A stretch of 64,000 nucleotides of DNA, taken from positions 1,736,001-1,800,000 of the forward strand of contig JARKIF010000011.1 in assembly GCA_029378245.1 (NCBI GenBank), read 5' to 3'. Within the stretch, counting starts at the first letter, position 1; each line of letters starts with the position of its first letter. This document shows positions 1-11,507 of this stretch, in pieces. The notes below the pieces were generated by a model. It was not told the DNA's origin, searched no databases, and saw only the letters and a program-made list of their open reading frames with translations. Position numbers and translations under genes: made by a program. The DNA is from Roridomyces roridus. Its lineage: Eukaryota; Basidiomycota; Agaricomycetes; Agaricales; Mycenaceae.

Positions 1-477
1 TCCTATGCGGCGCTTTCAATGCCAAAAGCCTGGGTTTCTTGGAGACTTACTCGCGGGATATGTCGGATAAGAGGGCCGAGAACTGAGAGAGGATGAGTTC
101 AAACCCGTTGTCGCAACACAGGTCGCGTACCAAAGGGCGCAGCGCTGATGCCTCCTGATTCGCCATGGGTACACGCTGGCGCCAGCGCCGGAGAGAGATG
201 TAGGTGAGTGAGGAAGCCAAGGGGCTTGCGGTGGGACTTTCCTAGTCTTTTTTACATACCCTCGTAGCTTCGCATTGGATTAGTGACTAGGGCAACCAAC
301 ACGACCGCAACTCAAGTTGGATGCGTCTGACAGTAGGTGTGAATTCGAGATGCAACATATTCTTATCTCACCCTTGATTCAACTGAAGGATGCTGAGCAG
401 ACGGGAAAGGATCAGCCGTCAGGAAATAAATACGCACATGCCGACTGTACAATGGGCTCTAACACAAAATTTCGTGC
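1..477. other. No gene recognised
   Basis: This is non-coding or unassignable sequence downstream of the minus-strand membrane-protein gene. Short open frames exist but none shows a recognisable motif or a convincing exon chain. Confidence 0.4.
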
Positions 478-1301
478 TTATACGTCCATGGCGTCCCGTC
501 CCCCGGCTGACACATATTCCGGGGGCAGTTCATCCGAACTCGGCCTCATGGCCCAAGTCTCCATTTCCTGCACACGCGCCCTGAGTTCCCTCACTTCAGC
601 GACAATATCAACCTCGTATGACGGAGGTTGTGGCGACCGCGACTTGCGGTGGGCAATCGGTGCGATTCGGCTGGCTGCCACCCGGAAATTGGACATGATG
701 CTGATCGTTCCGCGAAGTCCGGTCAGAATACGATGCCGGACGCTGGTTCCTCCATTCGACCGCAAAGTGAATGGAGAGGTCGTCACTCTCGTTCTGCGGG
801 CTCGATGTTGCCGCCAGCGAAGCCATAGAGAGATCAGAAGTAGAATGGCGAGTACAGTGAATGTGACACCCACAGCGATCCCAATGATGGGGTTTCTGGC
901 CAGTGGGTAAGTAGCTGGAATATACATTTTCGTGAGAACTTTCACCTGTGTGTCGATGGTATGTTCATTTCTGAACCGGGGACCGACGTGGACACTGGTG
1001 TGGGTACTTCCAAAGATGCAGTGGCACTTGTGGGTACAGCTAGACTCGCAGTTCTCGGGGTTGTGTTGTCACCCGAGCTCGCCGGGGACTTCAAAGGTGC
1101 AGTGACACGTGTACTCGTAGGCACAGCTAAACTCCCAGTGCTCGGGGTTGTGCTGTCACCCGAGCTTGCCGAGGATGTACCGGAATTACTCGCTGGACTT
1201 AGCGAGCGGATAAATCCACCGGAACTGGCAGTAGATAGCACAGACGAGATCTGGACTTCCCCGAATTTGCTCACGATAGCCCTGTTGAGGCGAATATTCA
1301 A
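478..1301 (-). CDS. Single-pass membrane protein with Ser/Thr-rich ectodomain (hypothetical)
   Basis: Two open minus-strand frames meet at about 942-945. The upstream one (1301 to 942) is a Ser/Thr/Pro-rich, low-complexity stretch of about 115 residues. The downstream one (945 to 478) has a hydrophobic helix (IIGIAVGVTFTVLAILLLIS), then a basic stop-transfer segment (WLRWRQHRARR), then a ~120-residue cytoplasmic tail ending in a DELPPEYVS motif. This layout, an O-glycosylatable stalk plus one TM helix plus a tail with a PPxY-like end, is common among uncharacterised Agaricomycete surface proteins. The frame changes at a CACAG|GTGAAAG junction, so an intron acceptor there is likely, but no strong donor was found; a frameshift is the alternative. 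A transposon starts 68 bp upstream of the first ATG and may have removed the original promoter. Function unknown. Confidence 0.5.
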
Positions 1302-1375
1302 GACGAAGAGAAGAGATCTGGAGCTGCTGAATTTTCACTTACGAATGAAGGCTTAACCCTGTTGCAAATGGGCCC

Positions 1376-1430
1376 CCAGAAAGTGCCGCCAGTGACGCCC
1401 TGGCGGCAGTCGCTTGGCGGCAGTATTGTT
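1376..1430. repeat. GGCGGCA/GTGACGCC terminal array, left
   Basis: This short cluster of TGGCGGCAGT and its complement GTGCCGCCAGTGACGCC lies right at the left end of the 8.8-kb element. The same words form longer arrays near the right end. Confidence 0.7.
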
Positions 1431-1494
1431 CTGAGTGTATATATTGAGTTCTAGTACATTTGAGATGCTTCCCTGGGTTGTTACACTGTGGGAA

Positions 1495-1710
1495 GTAAAG
1501 GTACTTGGTCTGAGTGCCAAGGCACTATTTATGAGATTTAGGAACTCAGATGTAGTGCTTAGATTCTGAGTGCTTTTCGGGGCACTACATCCAAGTACCC
1601 TCCCGGGAACTCAGAAATGGGGCAGTTTGAGGACCTACAGGTGAGTGCCTGTCGGGCACTATTTTCCCGGGAACTACAGCCGAGTTCCTGGAAGGTACTC
1701 AGTTGTATTA
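1495..1710. repeat. ACTCAGATG-type degenerate repeat array, left
   Basis: Degenerate units of about 20-25 bp occur in both orientations, for example GGAACTCAGATGTAGTGC and GGCACTACATCCAAGTACC. The same array recurs at 8700-8960. Subterminal repeat clusters of this kind are commonly transposase-binding regions; that role is inferred. Confidence 0.6.
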
Positions 1711-2245
1711 CTGCGAACCTGCCTGTCAGAGTGGAAATATTGGAGTTGATTGCCGGGCATCATGAAGGAGAAATCAGGTTCATATTACAATGCATACAAA
1801 TGCTGGGTGCATCAGGATTCTGATCAAGATTGATGCGAGCCCCGGCATTGTTGATTGCCTGTCGGCATTGTGTCAGCATCTCAATTGAGATAATCATTCT
1901 GCACTCAAATCTGAGTGTGATCGAGAAATTGGAGTCCCCGGATGGTTTTAACTCTCTTCACTTGCTCTTCACTGACTTTCGGCGCAAGATATGATCAAGT
2001 TCGCATCAATTCCAGATAAGCAACCGTTGGTTCCGTGACAGACGGAAGACCACGTGACTTATCATTTTCAAATCGGCCCACTTTGACCTCGATCGCACTA
2101 CAACTCTCTGGACCCTCCCTACCCCTGTGCACGTCTCTTGTCGCATCTACCGAGTGATCTACGACCATAGGTGTGCAAACTTGCGGTGCAGTACTTGACA
2201 CCGGCACTTGCGGACTTTTGCGTGCAAGATTGTCCCGACTTTCTG

Positions 2246-3713
2246 ATGGATTCACCATCCCCATCTCCTCCCCCCAATCCACCGCCTAAAAAGCCTCAGA
2301 GTAACTACAAATATTGCCACTGCACTCCCTCGTGTGGAAAGCTCCTCGCATATCGCACCCGGCAAGACCACTATGCCAGCGTTGACCCGGACCTCATCGA
2401 GGCGTCCGAGTCTGAGTACGCACTGGAATCACACCCCAAGCTACCAACTCGGAGGCGCATGCGTTCCCCTGATGTCCACATGAATTCCCCGGAGCTCTTG
2501 CCACAAGTACCATGAGCATGCATGTGAACTGGCAGAGATAATGAAATGGTGCCTGCAATTCACGAGCACTTTGGATGAGAATGCCGAAATGGAAGAGCGC
2601 ATGATTGGTTGGGTTCAAACGTATGAGGAGTATGTTCTTTATGCATATTCAACAGTCTGCAATTTTCTGACCCTCCCAAGATATTACTACCAGTATCACC
2701 CCGACCGGCTCTGCGCATGCCCACTCACCATCCACGCGCTGCTCCATGTATGTCGAGACATCCGCTTCTGTGGACCAGTCTGGACGACCTGGACGTTCTT
2801 TATGGAGCGCTACTGTGGCTTTTTAAAGCGTGGATTGACCTCAAGACGCTTTCCATGGGCGAATCTGAATAACCGTGTGCTCAACTACGCATATATGGAG
2901 CAGATCGGCGTTCGGTATGATCTGGAGGACGAATTGGAAATATTTGGTCAGCGCGTGTCTGGCCCCTCGAAGGCCGAATTCACGTATGAGTGTTGTACGT
3001 TCTTCATTTGAATCCCCGAACATTTGTGACGGATGGCAAGATCCATTGTCAATTCTTCGGACACCATACCAGAAAAAACATGCAGCACCGGATGACATTC
3101 GCCGTCAAATTGCCCTCTACTATTCTAGCATTCTGGGAAAACCCGTCAATAAACTTCTTGCACAACTACCAGAGGTCATGCCACGCTGGGGCAAGGTACG
3201 TATTGTTGACGGTGATTCTATACGGGCCGCGGCAGTCTCTTCTCGAGTTGCAGACAATCTGCGTGATGTCTCATACGTCCGGGTGCGTTGTTGCAGTTGG
3301 AGAGACATTCAACCAATCTGATAATCTGCTAGTTCACAATCGAGGAAAAAACTCGATCTGCACTGTCCAACAATCGTGAATTCGTTGAGAAACTGTGCTA
3401 CGGTCGTCTTGAACAGATCCTCGTGTGCCAACTCCCTCGGGACAAAATTTGGGGTGCATTTTCGGGCCAGGAACGACTTGTGGCAATACTCACTCCCTGT
3501 GCAACCGGTGGGAAGGATGCAGCCACAGAACTCGTGACCTACACGCAAACACTGAATATAATCGCGACGGACCTAGCAGGCGTCTCTGCAGTTGTTGGGC
3601 GTTTTGAAACGCGAGGGAAATGGGTAATAGTGGACAGGACAGCGGGGCTAATTAAGCCTGAGTTTGTGCCGCTTGCAGAAATGGAGGAAGAAGCTTTAGT
3701 AGTCGAAGAGTAG
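2246..3713 (+). pseudogene. Tnp2/CACTA-type transposase, internally deleted
   Basis: The N-terminal piece (2246-2515) carries a Cys/His motif (YCHCTPSCGKLLAYRTRQDH) that begins many Agaricomycete Tnp2-like transposases. It is followed at once by the C-terminal region of that family. 2541-3011 has WVQTYEE, an apparent 55-nt intron, YYYQYHPDRLCACPLTIHAL, then FFMERYCGFLKRGLTSRRFP and ANLNNRVLNYAYMEQI. 3020-3320 has ILRTPYQKKHAAPDDIRRQI and MPRWGKVRIVDGDSIRAAA. 3423-3713 has ILVCQLPRDKIWGAFSGQER and the closing RFETRGKWVIVDRTAGLIKP. The whole central catalytic part, normally several hundred residues, is missing. The frame also changes between blocks, partly through introns. This looks like an internal-deletion derivative that cannot encode active transposase. 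Confidence 0.75.
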
Positions 3714-3835
3714 AATCCGAGTTTGTTGCCAATGCCGCTGGATCAAATTCGTGAGAATCAATCACGCATCACCAAACACGACTGACGCGATCCTGTCCTT
3801 TGCCATCCGGGCCCATCCCCCCACTCTTTCCCGCA

Positions 3836-6493
3836 ATGCCTCAGGGACGACAACTCACTGCAGCTGAACAAATTGCGCAACTTCAAGCCCAAGTGAAGCG
3901 CAAAGATGAAGAATTGGCCAGAAAGAACGAAGAATTGGGTCTGCGACTCCTGCGCGCGCCATCTGCTACTCGTCGCCTAAATGGACCCTTATCTAGCCGA
4001 AGAACGCGCCAAAAACCACTCCGATAAAGTCAGACTCATCCCGCGCCCCCGTGGGCAGGCTGGACGCTCCGCAAAAGGCTATGTGCTGCAGGAGGAAATG
4101 GGATTGAAGCATGAGTCTGAGCATTACCAACGACTGATGGTGCGCGATCATACTCAAGCTAACCTTGTTCCCTGTGCTGACCTCAACCCTTTCAGCGTCT
4201 TGTTCGCTCTTTTTGCAATCGTCTCTTGCCGACTGGTCACAAAATATCGGACCAAGATAAGACGAAGCTTCAATACAATGAAAGTCGTGCGTGGTTCATC
4301 TCCAAATTCATGGAGAGGCTTCAACCTCGTCAGATTATGGCCGAGGTTCCGTTCTTCCAGCGCTTTCAAGGTGGTTGGCCCATACGCGACCTGATTAAGC
4401 AGTATCTGCGCAACACGAACGACAAGCACAAGCGCGACTTGACGGCGGAACAGAACGCTCAAACAAAGAAACTAGGAGGGTGGAAACAACATCAGCCTTC
4501 GAAATCGAAGCAGTCGGGCGATGAAGACTTGGAGGAAGGTTCGGATGACGATGAGGAGGGAGACATTGATGCTGAGGAGGGAGATGACGACAATGAAGGG
4601 GAGGGTGATGATGGAGACCTTGAGGTTGAGCAGAAAGACGTCGAGGAGGAAGGGGAAGAAGTGGCATATGTGGAAGGATACGAGGATATGCCGATGGATC
4701 AAGATTTTGAACCCCAGGATTTGGTCGCGGAGGAAGTTGATCCGTCCACCCCGACTTTGTACAGTGCCGAATGGGACATGGAGGTTGAGAAAGTTGACAA
4801 GGTCCGTTTCTTCCCAGTGTCTAATCATTTTAAACTCACAGAATCGACGCAGGAAAACCGGCCCCCGAGTTCCGATGTGCGTGTAACTTGATTCTGAGGC
4901 ACCCATCTGAGATTCTGAGTGTTTCTTTTTAGAAGCCCAAGCGCGTGAAGAAGACGGATGCGGTAAGTTTCATGTGCATGAGCTCTTTTCGCCATTTATA
5001 CCTCCCTCAGCCTGCGAGTATACCAGCGAAACGGCAAGCTCCAAAGTCGGAGGTTGACGGACGTGCGCAGTTAAAGAAAAAGGTACCCACTGAATCTCTT
5101 GTGCCGTCGACTCAATAACGTTTTGCTAGACGAAATTCAACCACACTGTCCATGAAGAGTCTCCTGAACCCTCCGAGAACGCCAGACCACTCCGCTCCCT
5201 CGACCGCCCCACACATTGCCCTGGCCCGAAATGTCACGATGCCGTTCCCGAATATCCAAGTGAAACTCTCCTCAAGCTCTTTTCTAATCGACGAGTCAAG
5301 ATCGCGAAAGAGGGAAATAAATCCCCAGCCGTTCTTGCCATTAATCGTGAAATCTGCTCCGAACTCTCGCAAGAAATTCGCTGCAATGCCATTCTTGAGG
5401 AGGGAGATTCCCAAGGCTGGCCCGCTGAAGTAGATTTTCACTACCTCGCTGATCGCACGGAGGGCTTGGCCAACGAAATCGTATCGCTTGCTGTCGACGG
5501 CACCGCGCTTGCAGAGTCGCCCATTTGGTTGGAGTTTTTACGCTGCATTGGTTACAAGTTCTTTGCCTTCCGCGCTGCCTCATACGGCAGTTTTTCCGAT
5601 GAGGCTGAGCTGAAACGACGTTGCGGGTAGTCAGTGTGCGCGCAAATCTCAATACATCTGTGCTGACTGTGCCGCTGAACAGTTTAGGGCCTCGAGGACG
5701 CACCACTATCACGTCGGTGATTGACAAGATGGTTGCAAGGAGCGTCACTGATTACCAGCAAATCTGGGATACAATCGGGAACCTTATGAACACACCGTCT
5801 AAATGGGACAAGTTCAATAACGAGTGGATCGAGTCATATGCATTCATCGACCATGTCCTGGTTCCCCACGCTGCGGCCGCCCTAATCGCCCAAGATCTTG
5901 ATATAGATATTGCCGACGCTGCGGAGATTCTCTGGGCAAGCAGCGACTTCGGTGATTTAACCCAACCTTCATATCGAGATCGCCCCGGTCCTCGGCTCAT
6001 TTTTAACGTGGTACAGGCCAATGCAATTGAAGTCTCACAGGTAGTGCTCCTACTTCCTGCCCAAATTGGCAGTTAAACTTCGCTCCCGGATAGCCCACCA
6101 AACTGAAGCCGTCTAAAGCTGCATCCAAGGTCTGTTCATGCGGCTACCATTACATTCCTGGCTCCATTCAATCTCCCCAGAAACCATTGGCGATACCCAA
6201 AGTCAAGGAGACGACTCTCGCAGACTTTGCGCCCCCGGTACGTCTCTGCGCATCATCCACCGCATTAACTGATCGTTGGGTATTCAGACTCTTAGCAAAT
6301 CAGCGAAAAACAAGAAGGTAATAATAGAAACAACATCCTCTCTCACACTCATCATTTACAGAGCAAGGGCCTTAAGCCGGAGGAGACGGTGGCGAAGCAC
6401 AGATATGGAACGCGCGCAAAGAAGGTAAGAGTCGCGTTCTGACTGAATCCTTGAGAGCCGACCAATTTGTAGGAGGACGCGGGATCGGCCTAG
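3836..6493 (+). CDS. Agaricomycete-specific multi-exon protein, unknown function
   Basis: The start ATG at 3836 opens a heptad-like coiled coil (MPQGRQLTAAEQIAQLQAQV). The next exon has RPRGQAGRSAKGYVLQEEMG, and after an intron the frame runs through FFQRFQGGWPIRDLIKQYLR into a long Asp/Glu-rich segment (~4530-4750). Small exons follow (KPKRVKKTD; PASIPAKRQAPK), then a ~165-codon exon (5132-5625) with a CPGPKCHDAVPEY motif, then LGPRGRTTITSVIDKM and FIDHVLVPHAAAALIAQDLD. A clean chain of tiny exons closes it: KPLAIPKVKETTLADFAPP, TLSKSAKNKK, KPEETVAKHRYGTRAKK and EDAGSA-stop. Each is flanked by GTACGT/GTAATA donors and CAG/TAG acceptors. I recall similar proteins from other Agaricomycetes near DNA transposons, but no function is known to me. 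It lies wholly inside the 8.8-kb element, so it is a candidate cargo gene. Exon borders near 4170-4226 and 5625-5660 are uncertain. Confidence 0.65.
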
Positions 6494-8650
6494 TTGTACT
6501 GATTGAATGCATAGAGCTAGAATTACTTTGTACCATGTAATACAACCAGGACCAGTGCGCGCGCGCAATTGTGCCTCGAATCCAACTCGAATCTGTTCAC
6601 GTGATGGCGTCAAATCTCACCATCATCGTCACCATCCCGCTCATCGCGCACCATCGCCCGCACCGATGCCCGTCCCGTTTGCTCTGGTAGTCTATACTGA
6701 TGCCCTCCGTCGTTCCCTGCTGGTTTGAGTCCGACTCCGCCGCCAGATCGCCGCAGTATGGCTCTGTATCAAGCTCATTGAGAATGGCAGGAATGTCGAG
6801 TATCCCTGCCTCTGCCCGTCCCATGCGTGTATCCAGGCCATCCCATCCTCTCTCTCTATCTCCTACTTCACTGGCTTTGAACGGTCTTGATGCCGTTGGC
6901 GGCGTTGGCGATGCTGGAGACATCGCGAGTGCAGGTGCGTGCTACTTGCTCTCCTCCCCATTCACAGCTAACCATCCGGACAGCCACATTCCTGCTGCCT
7001 CCAGCGTCGCTCGAGAGGCCTCACACCACGTAGGAACGCAGCTATCCACGGAAAATTGCACGTTGCGGACTCTTCTGCCAAGACCTCGAGCGTCAAAGCC
7101 TGCGCTCTCTTTCTGTGTCCCAGCCTTCAAGCGCTGCCGCGCGGACGACGTCCCAGTATCCTCCATATACTCTGCCCAGTGCGTCGCTTCAATCTGGGGC
7201 TCGGTGTGATGGCCATTCGTCTTTTTGGGGGCGCCTCTGCAGAGCAGGTCCGTGGACATTTCCCCTTGGTACAGACTCTGCATCTAACGACCCCATTGAC
7301 AGCCTGCAACGTTCTCCAACTCGCGCCGTTATGCACGACGCTCCTCGCTGCCCCGTTTTGGCGTTTGGCACGTCGCGCGCGCCGTCATGCAAGATCGATG
7401 CCGTGCCCGCTTTTCTTCGCTCCAGATCTCGTATGGACTCCACCAAACGACATTCCAGTACCTAACCCTCCTCCCGCTGCTCTGCGTGTTTGTTTGCGTC
7501 GACTGCCATGTCGACGTATCGTGACGCACAAACGACGTACGTGTATGCCTCTCCCTCGCTCCAATCCTCGTAGTAACTCAAGTAATCAACTATAAAGTAC
7601 CCAATCATCGCCCCTACAGCCCCCTTGGCGCTTTGACGATGATGGTTTGCAAGTCCCCGAGCTGAAATGACAAGATCAGCCGTGCGTGCCTGCGCGATGG
7701 CTCCAATCTTCCATCTCCTTCACCCAACGATCCACTGCAGCCCACCCGTTGCTCTCCTGGACGCCCAGCTCGCTGCCGCGTCCCCGATACCATCTCAACG
7801 TGTGTACAGCGGCCGACGCTCAAGCATTCCGCCTATGCCACCAAACTTTCGTCAATATGTGTAACAGCCGCCGCACTTGCACCCGCCCTTGTCCACGAGC
7901 GCGTGCCAGTCTGGATCCGGCTGCGGCGAGCAGTGTTGGAGCTCACGTGCGTTGCTACCCTATTCCTTTGTTTTCTCCTCGCTTACTGCCCTTCTCGGTG
8001 CAACGCTCAGATTTTATGAGCCTTGGCTTTCTCTCTGCGGAACTTGAACGTTCGTGCCAATGTATGTCCTCCCTTGTTGTTCCCACATAATTCATACTCA
8101 TCATTGTCGTAGCGTACGTCTGAAAGCATCATACACCGCCAGCTCCTGATTTTCGTCTTGTTTGCTCTGGCTCCGCTCTCCACCAAACCTTGCGACGCAG
8201 CCGAACCGTACAGGTTTGTTATTCTCTTGATAAGTTATTAAATTCTATTAACTCGAAGAGAGACCCACAGCCTCCCCTACACTCGAGTCAGTCGCGGGGA
8301 ACGGGTTGAACGGTGTGTCCCTGTTCCCTCTTTCCCTCCTATCCACCTCATCCAACGTTTCAGTAGCATAAAATCTCACCGGGTTCGCGCATGAAGTTGG
8401 TCGCCTCCTTCATACAAATACTCTTTCACTGACTTCAAAACTCCAGGTTCTTATCTCTTCTCCCTCGAGCGACAGAGTCAACATCCCGCGCTCCGCTTTT
8501 CCACCGAAAGCCCATCCCCTTCGACCCAAACTCCCACCCGGGGCGACTTCAACATCATCCGAGGTGACGATTCATCCGTAGCAGCTGATTTTGTACTCAC
8601 ATGTCCCAGATGCTCTGAATGTGCCGCATTCTCGTCTTGAAGTATTCCTC
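6494..8650 (+). other. Possible Ser/Pro-rich coding remnant, unresolved
   Basis: This stretch has exon-like Ser/Pro-rich frames (about 6700-6935, 7095-7465 and 7667-7864, e.g. RQSLRSLSVSQPSSAAARTT) and a plausible intron at 6935-6968 (GTGCGTG...CACAG). The frames do not join into one convincing protein, and a minus-strand frame at 6597-6923 is about equally plausible. No domain was recognised. It could be a third, decayed gene of the 8.8-kb element. Confidence 0.25.
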
Positions 8651-8689
8651 GTTTAGTTTAGTATCAATATATATGATTTTGGTGTGCTC

Positions 8690-8965
8690 CGCAGCATTGA
8701 TATGAGTACCTGAGTAGTAGTACTGAATGCCCAAAAGAACTGAGATGTAGTCCCCAAGCACTCAGATGAAGTCCCCGGTACTCCATTTGAGTTCCTTGAA
8801 GAACTCAGACTGAGTTCCTCGAGGTACTCAGATGTATAGTGGAGGAGGCACTCACATGCAGCTGGTTTTTCGCACAGGGGAACTCAGATCAAGTGTCTCG
8901 AGGCACTCTATGGTATTACCCCGGGAACTACATCCAAGTGCTTTCGAGGAACTACATTCGAGTTC
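8690..8965. repeat. ACTCAGATG-type degenerate repeat array, right
   Basis: At least ten degenerate units occur, such as GAACTGAGATGTAGTCCCC, GCACTCAGATGAAGTCCCC and GGTACTCAGATGTA. Mirror-type units (GGAACTACATCCAAGTGC) fill the distal half. This is the counterpart of the array at 1495-1710. Confidence 0.65.
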
Positions 8966-9077
8966 TTCTACTTCCTACAGTGGTTAGATGTCAAACCACT
9001 CAAGACTCACCTATACACGGGGGTATCTGCCATCTCCACACTGCACAGATGACTATTTTGTCCAGTTGAAAGTCGAA

Positions 9078-9290
9078 GACATGGCGGCAGGGGCGTCAGA
9101 GTTGGCGGCAAAAGGCGTCAAAGGCGGCGTCAATGGTGGCGCCGGCGGCAGAAAGTTGGCGGCAATGGCGTCAGTGGCGGCGTCGATGTGGGCGTCAGTT
9201 GTGGCGGCAGGTGGCGGCAGTAGCGTGACATGTTGTGACATGGTGGCGGCACTTTTCGAACAAGTGGCGGCAGTCATGGCGGCACTTTTT
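9078..9290. repeat. GGCGGCA/GGCGTCA array, right inner
   Basis: TGGCGGCA occurs about ten times, mixed with GGCGTCA and GGCGGCGTC, ending in GGCGGCACTTTTTTTGGCACAC. That end is a diverged version of the element's true terminus. An open frame across it translates as Ala/Gly low complexity and is not a gene. Confidence 0.65.
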
Positions 9291-9605
9291 TTGGCACACA
9301 AAATGGGACTTGAGGTAAGCATATTTTGGAATAGTATCATGCTCGGGACATCAGTCCTCGATGACCGTTTGAGCTGAAAATGTAAAGCTGCTTCGAGCGC
9401 AGCATTTTAAGCACACACGGGATTTGAACATTTGACCGTTCAACTTGGGTTAGCACGCAGTCCGGGCACCAGACACACTTGCACCCCACTGGATATTTGT
9501 TGCAGCGTCATGTAACTTTGTCTACAGCCACCCGTTTATTTGCATTAATGACATTTAGGGTTGTCTCGCCTTTCTCCTATTCCACCCCTCTCATCTGCTT
9601 CCACC

Positions 9606-9896
9606 ATGGACCCCGTCTACATTGCGCTCATTCTCTGCCTTGTGGCCACCAATCTCGGTCGAATCTTTTCGGTAGCAACCTGGCTGTGCAATTGGTTTAC
9701 AACCAATTTCATGGGGCCGACATTTGTGCCATACCTGACACCGGACGGTGCGCCGGCGCGTTTCTGTACGCAACGTCCTTCGCTGAACAAATTTGCAAAG
9801 GGGAAATACTCGGCAGGGTTCGCATTCCACCCGACCGACGGGACATCAACGTCGAAGCGCGCAGTCGATGCAGATAAGTTCCGGGATTGCGATTGA
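9606..9896 (+). CDS. Short hypothetical protein, 96 aa
   Basis: An ATG in good context (CCACCATGGA) opens a 96-residue frame. It has a hydrophobic N-terminus (DPVYIALILCLVATNLGRIF), possibly a signal peptide or anchor, and a polar C-terminus. A CT-rich leader precedes it. No homologous motif was recognised, and overlapping minus-strand frames of similar length exist. It lies between the inner and outer right-end arrays of the 8.8-kb element, so it may be chance or a small cargo ORF. Confidence 0.3.
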   Translation: MDPVYIALILCLVATNLGRIFSVATWLCNWFTTNFMGPTFVPYLTPDGAPARFCTQRPSLNKFAKGKYSAGFAFHPTDGTSTSKRAVDADKFRDCD

Positions 9897-10069
9897 AGCA
9901 GAACAATTTGAGAAGAACAGATCTGCGGAACAACCATACCAGGAAATCAGTAGTAAGTACCAGTGCCCGCACTTGAGTACTCAGGTACTACCTCGGAGAA
10001 GTGAGTGGGAACATGGGATGCTGATGGCCGTCCGCCTGTTCATTATCAGGTATTGAAATTCTGAATTAT

Positions 10070-10211
10070 TTTGGCGGCGGCTGGGGCGGAAGGTGTGGCG
10101 GCAGTGGCGGCGTCAGTGGCGGCAGTGTGACAAAAAGTGACGCCACCACTGCCGCCAAAAAGTGGCGCCGAGGGCGTCAGTTGGCGGCATGGCGGCACTT
10201 TCTGTGTGCCC
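10070..10211. repeat. GGCGGCAGT outer array with hairpin, right terminus
   Basis: GGCGGCAGTGGCGGCGTCA is followed, after GTGTGACAAAAA, by its inverted form GTGACGCCACCACTGCCGCC. The array then leads into the outermost terminus TGGCGGCACTTTCTGTGTGCCC. The inverted words could form a strong hairpin of about 20 bp. Confidence 0.65.
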
Positions 10212-11488
10212 GTTGCAAATGGATGAATTCTGTCGAAACGATTCAGGACGAGCCGAGGAGAGCCGTTCAATTTCACGTACCCAACCGAGAAATGGCTGAC
10301 GTGGTCGACGCCCCCAGCAATCTCACTTATGTGAGCCATGAAAGCTGTGGACCTGATACGCAGACGGAATCTATAGACCAGCGCCTGCGCTGAGGGAGGA
10401 GGGAAGAAACCAATGAATGAAGATGGTGGTTCTTCTGAATCGTCTTGCCTATGTATGACTGCGGAAGACGAACAACAAACAGATACTTTCCCGCTGATCC
10501 AAGATGAAAGATCTTGGATTTGGATCGCACTGAGATAGCGGGAATGCCTGCGAAAGATAAGCCGACTCTGAGTTAGAGCAAAAGGTCAAAATGTTACACT
10601 CCCAAATATTTGATGCAGTATCAACGCATCGAGTGACATCGGGACGACCCGTACGACCCTTGAAGCCAGCCATCCACCGTGGTGATATATCAAGGCGTCG
10701 AAACAGCAGTTCTCATGCGCTGTGTGGCGTGGTGTCGATCTTCAGTTCGTCGTTGCGGCGGGTGATCAAGATGAACGAAATCGGTAGCAGACGCACGGGG
10801 TATGAAAACAGTCATTATCCGTTCTTTAACGAAATGGCTCTCGATTCTTTGTCCAGATGTCACTCAGTTTGGCTCCATCCCCGTATGGACTTTCCATTTA
10901 CACCCATCTCCCTCTTTGAAGGGCCTCTCTACAGCTTTCTTACAGCTTTTGCAATGCTTCTTTCCCCACTGTCGACAGTTGTGGCCCACGACCACAGCTT
11001 TCTTGACAGACCAACACGGAACAGCAGTGGAGCGACCACTGGCCGTAAGATGACGCGTCGCCGGCAGATGCACTTATAGAGAAGCTGGGCCCTGGCCGCC
11101 GGTTCGCCCACTTTCCCTCCTACCCATTCCTGGCTGCTACGTGCTACTTATCCTTGGTCATTGGGATCTTCAAGACTCAATTGTTCTGCTGCTGGGATAC
11201 TTAGTGTTGTCTCTTTTGTCCTCAACTTGAAGCCGGCTTCTTGGCGAACCCCTCATTGGACATCTCACCATGGCATCCCTCTCCATTTTCATACCGGCGT
11301 TCATCAAGTCGAAGATTTTGACGCCGGTCAGGAAATGATTCCGGCGTCGCGCCTCTCAGCCACACAGGAGCTTCCGAACATCGCCGTCTTCAATCATCAC
11401 ATCCCAATGGACACTGAATCTCTATATGCGCCAAATATGCGAAGGTTTCAACCGCTCAGCTTCGCATTACTGCAATACTCTGGTTGGT

Positions 11489-11507
11489 GGGGGGGGGGGG
11501 GGGGGGG
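11489..11507. repeat. Poly-G tract, 19 nt
   Basis: This is an uninterrupted run of 19 G. Such a run is unusual in fungal DNA and is a common place for sequencing or assembly length errors. Confidence 0.9.

Larger units (their letters stand above)
1370..10211. mobile_element. 8.8-kb DNA transposon with 9-bp target duplication
   Basis: The left end reads GGGCCCCCAGAAAGTGCCGCC. The right end, reverse-complemented, reads GGGCACACAGAAAGTGCCGCC. The 9-mer GTTGCAAAT sits directly outside both ends (1361-1369 and 10212-10220), as expected of a target-site duplication. Inside the ends the same repeat arrays appear in mirror order: GGCGGCA/GGCGTCA units (1376-1430; 9078-9290 and 10070-10205) and ACTCAGATG units (1500-1700; 8700-8960 and 9960-10000). 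The element contains a truncated Tnp2-type transposase and a multi-exon gene. A 9-bp duplication is typical of Mutator-like elements, whereas the transposase remnant is CACTA/Tnp2-like, so superfamily assignment is unresolved; the remnant may be a nested passenger. Confidence 0.7.

Noticed and set aside
317..910. 197-codon plus-strand ORF
   Set aside because: Overlaps the minus-strand TM protein, which has a clear helix and PPEY tail; no motif in the plus frame.
9053..9377. Ala/Gly-rich protein ORFs on both strands
   Set aside because: Translations of the GGCGGCA repeat array; no gene-like features.
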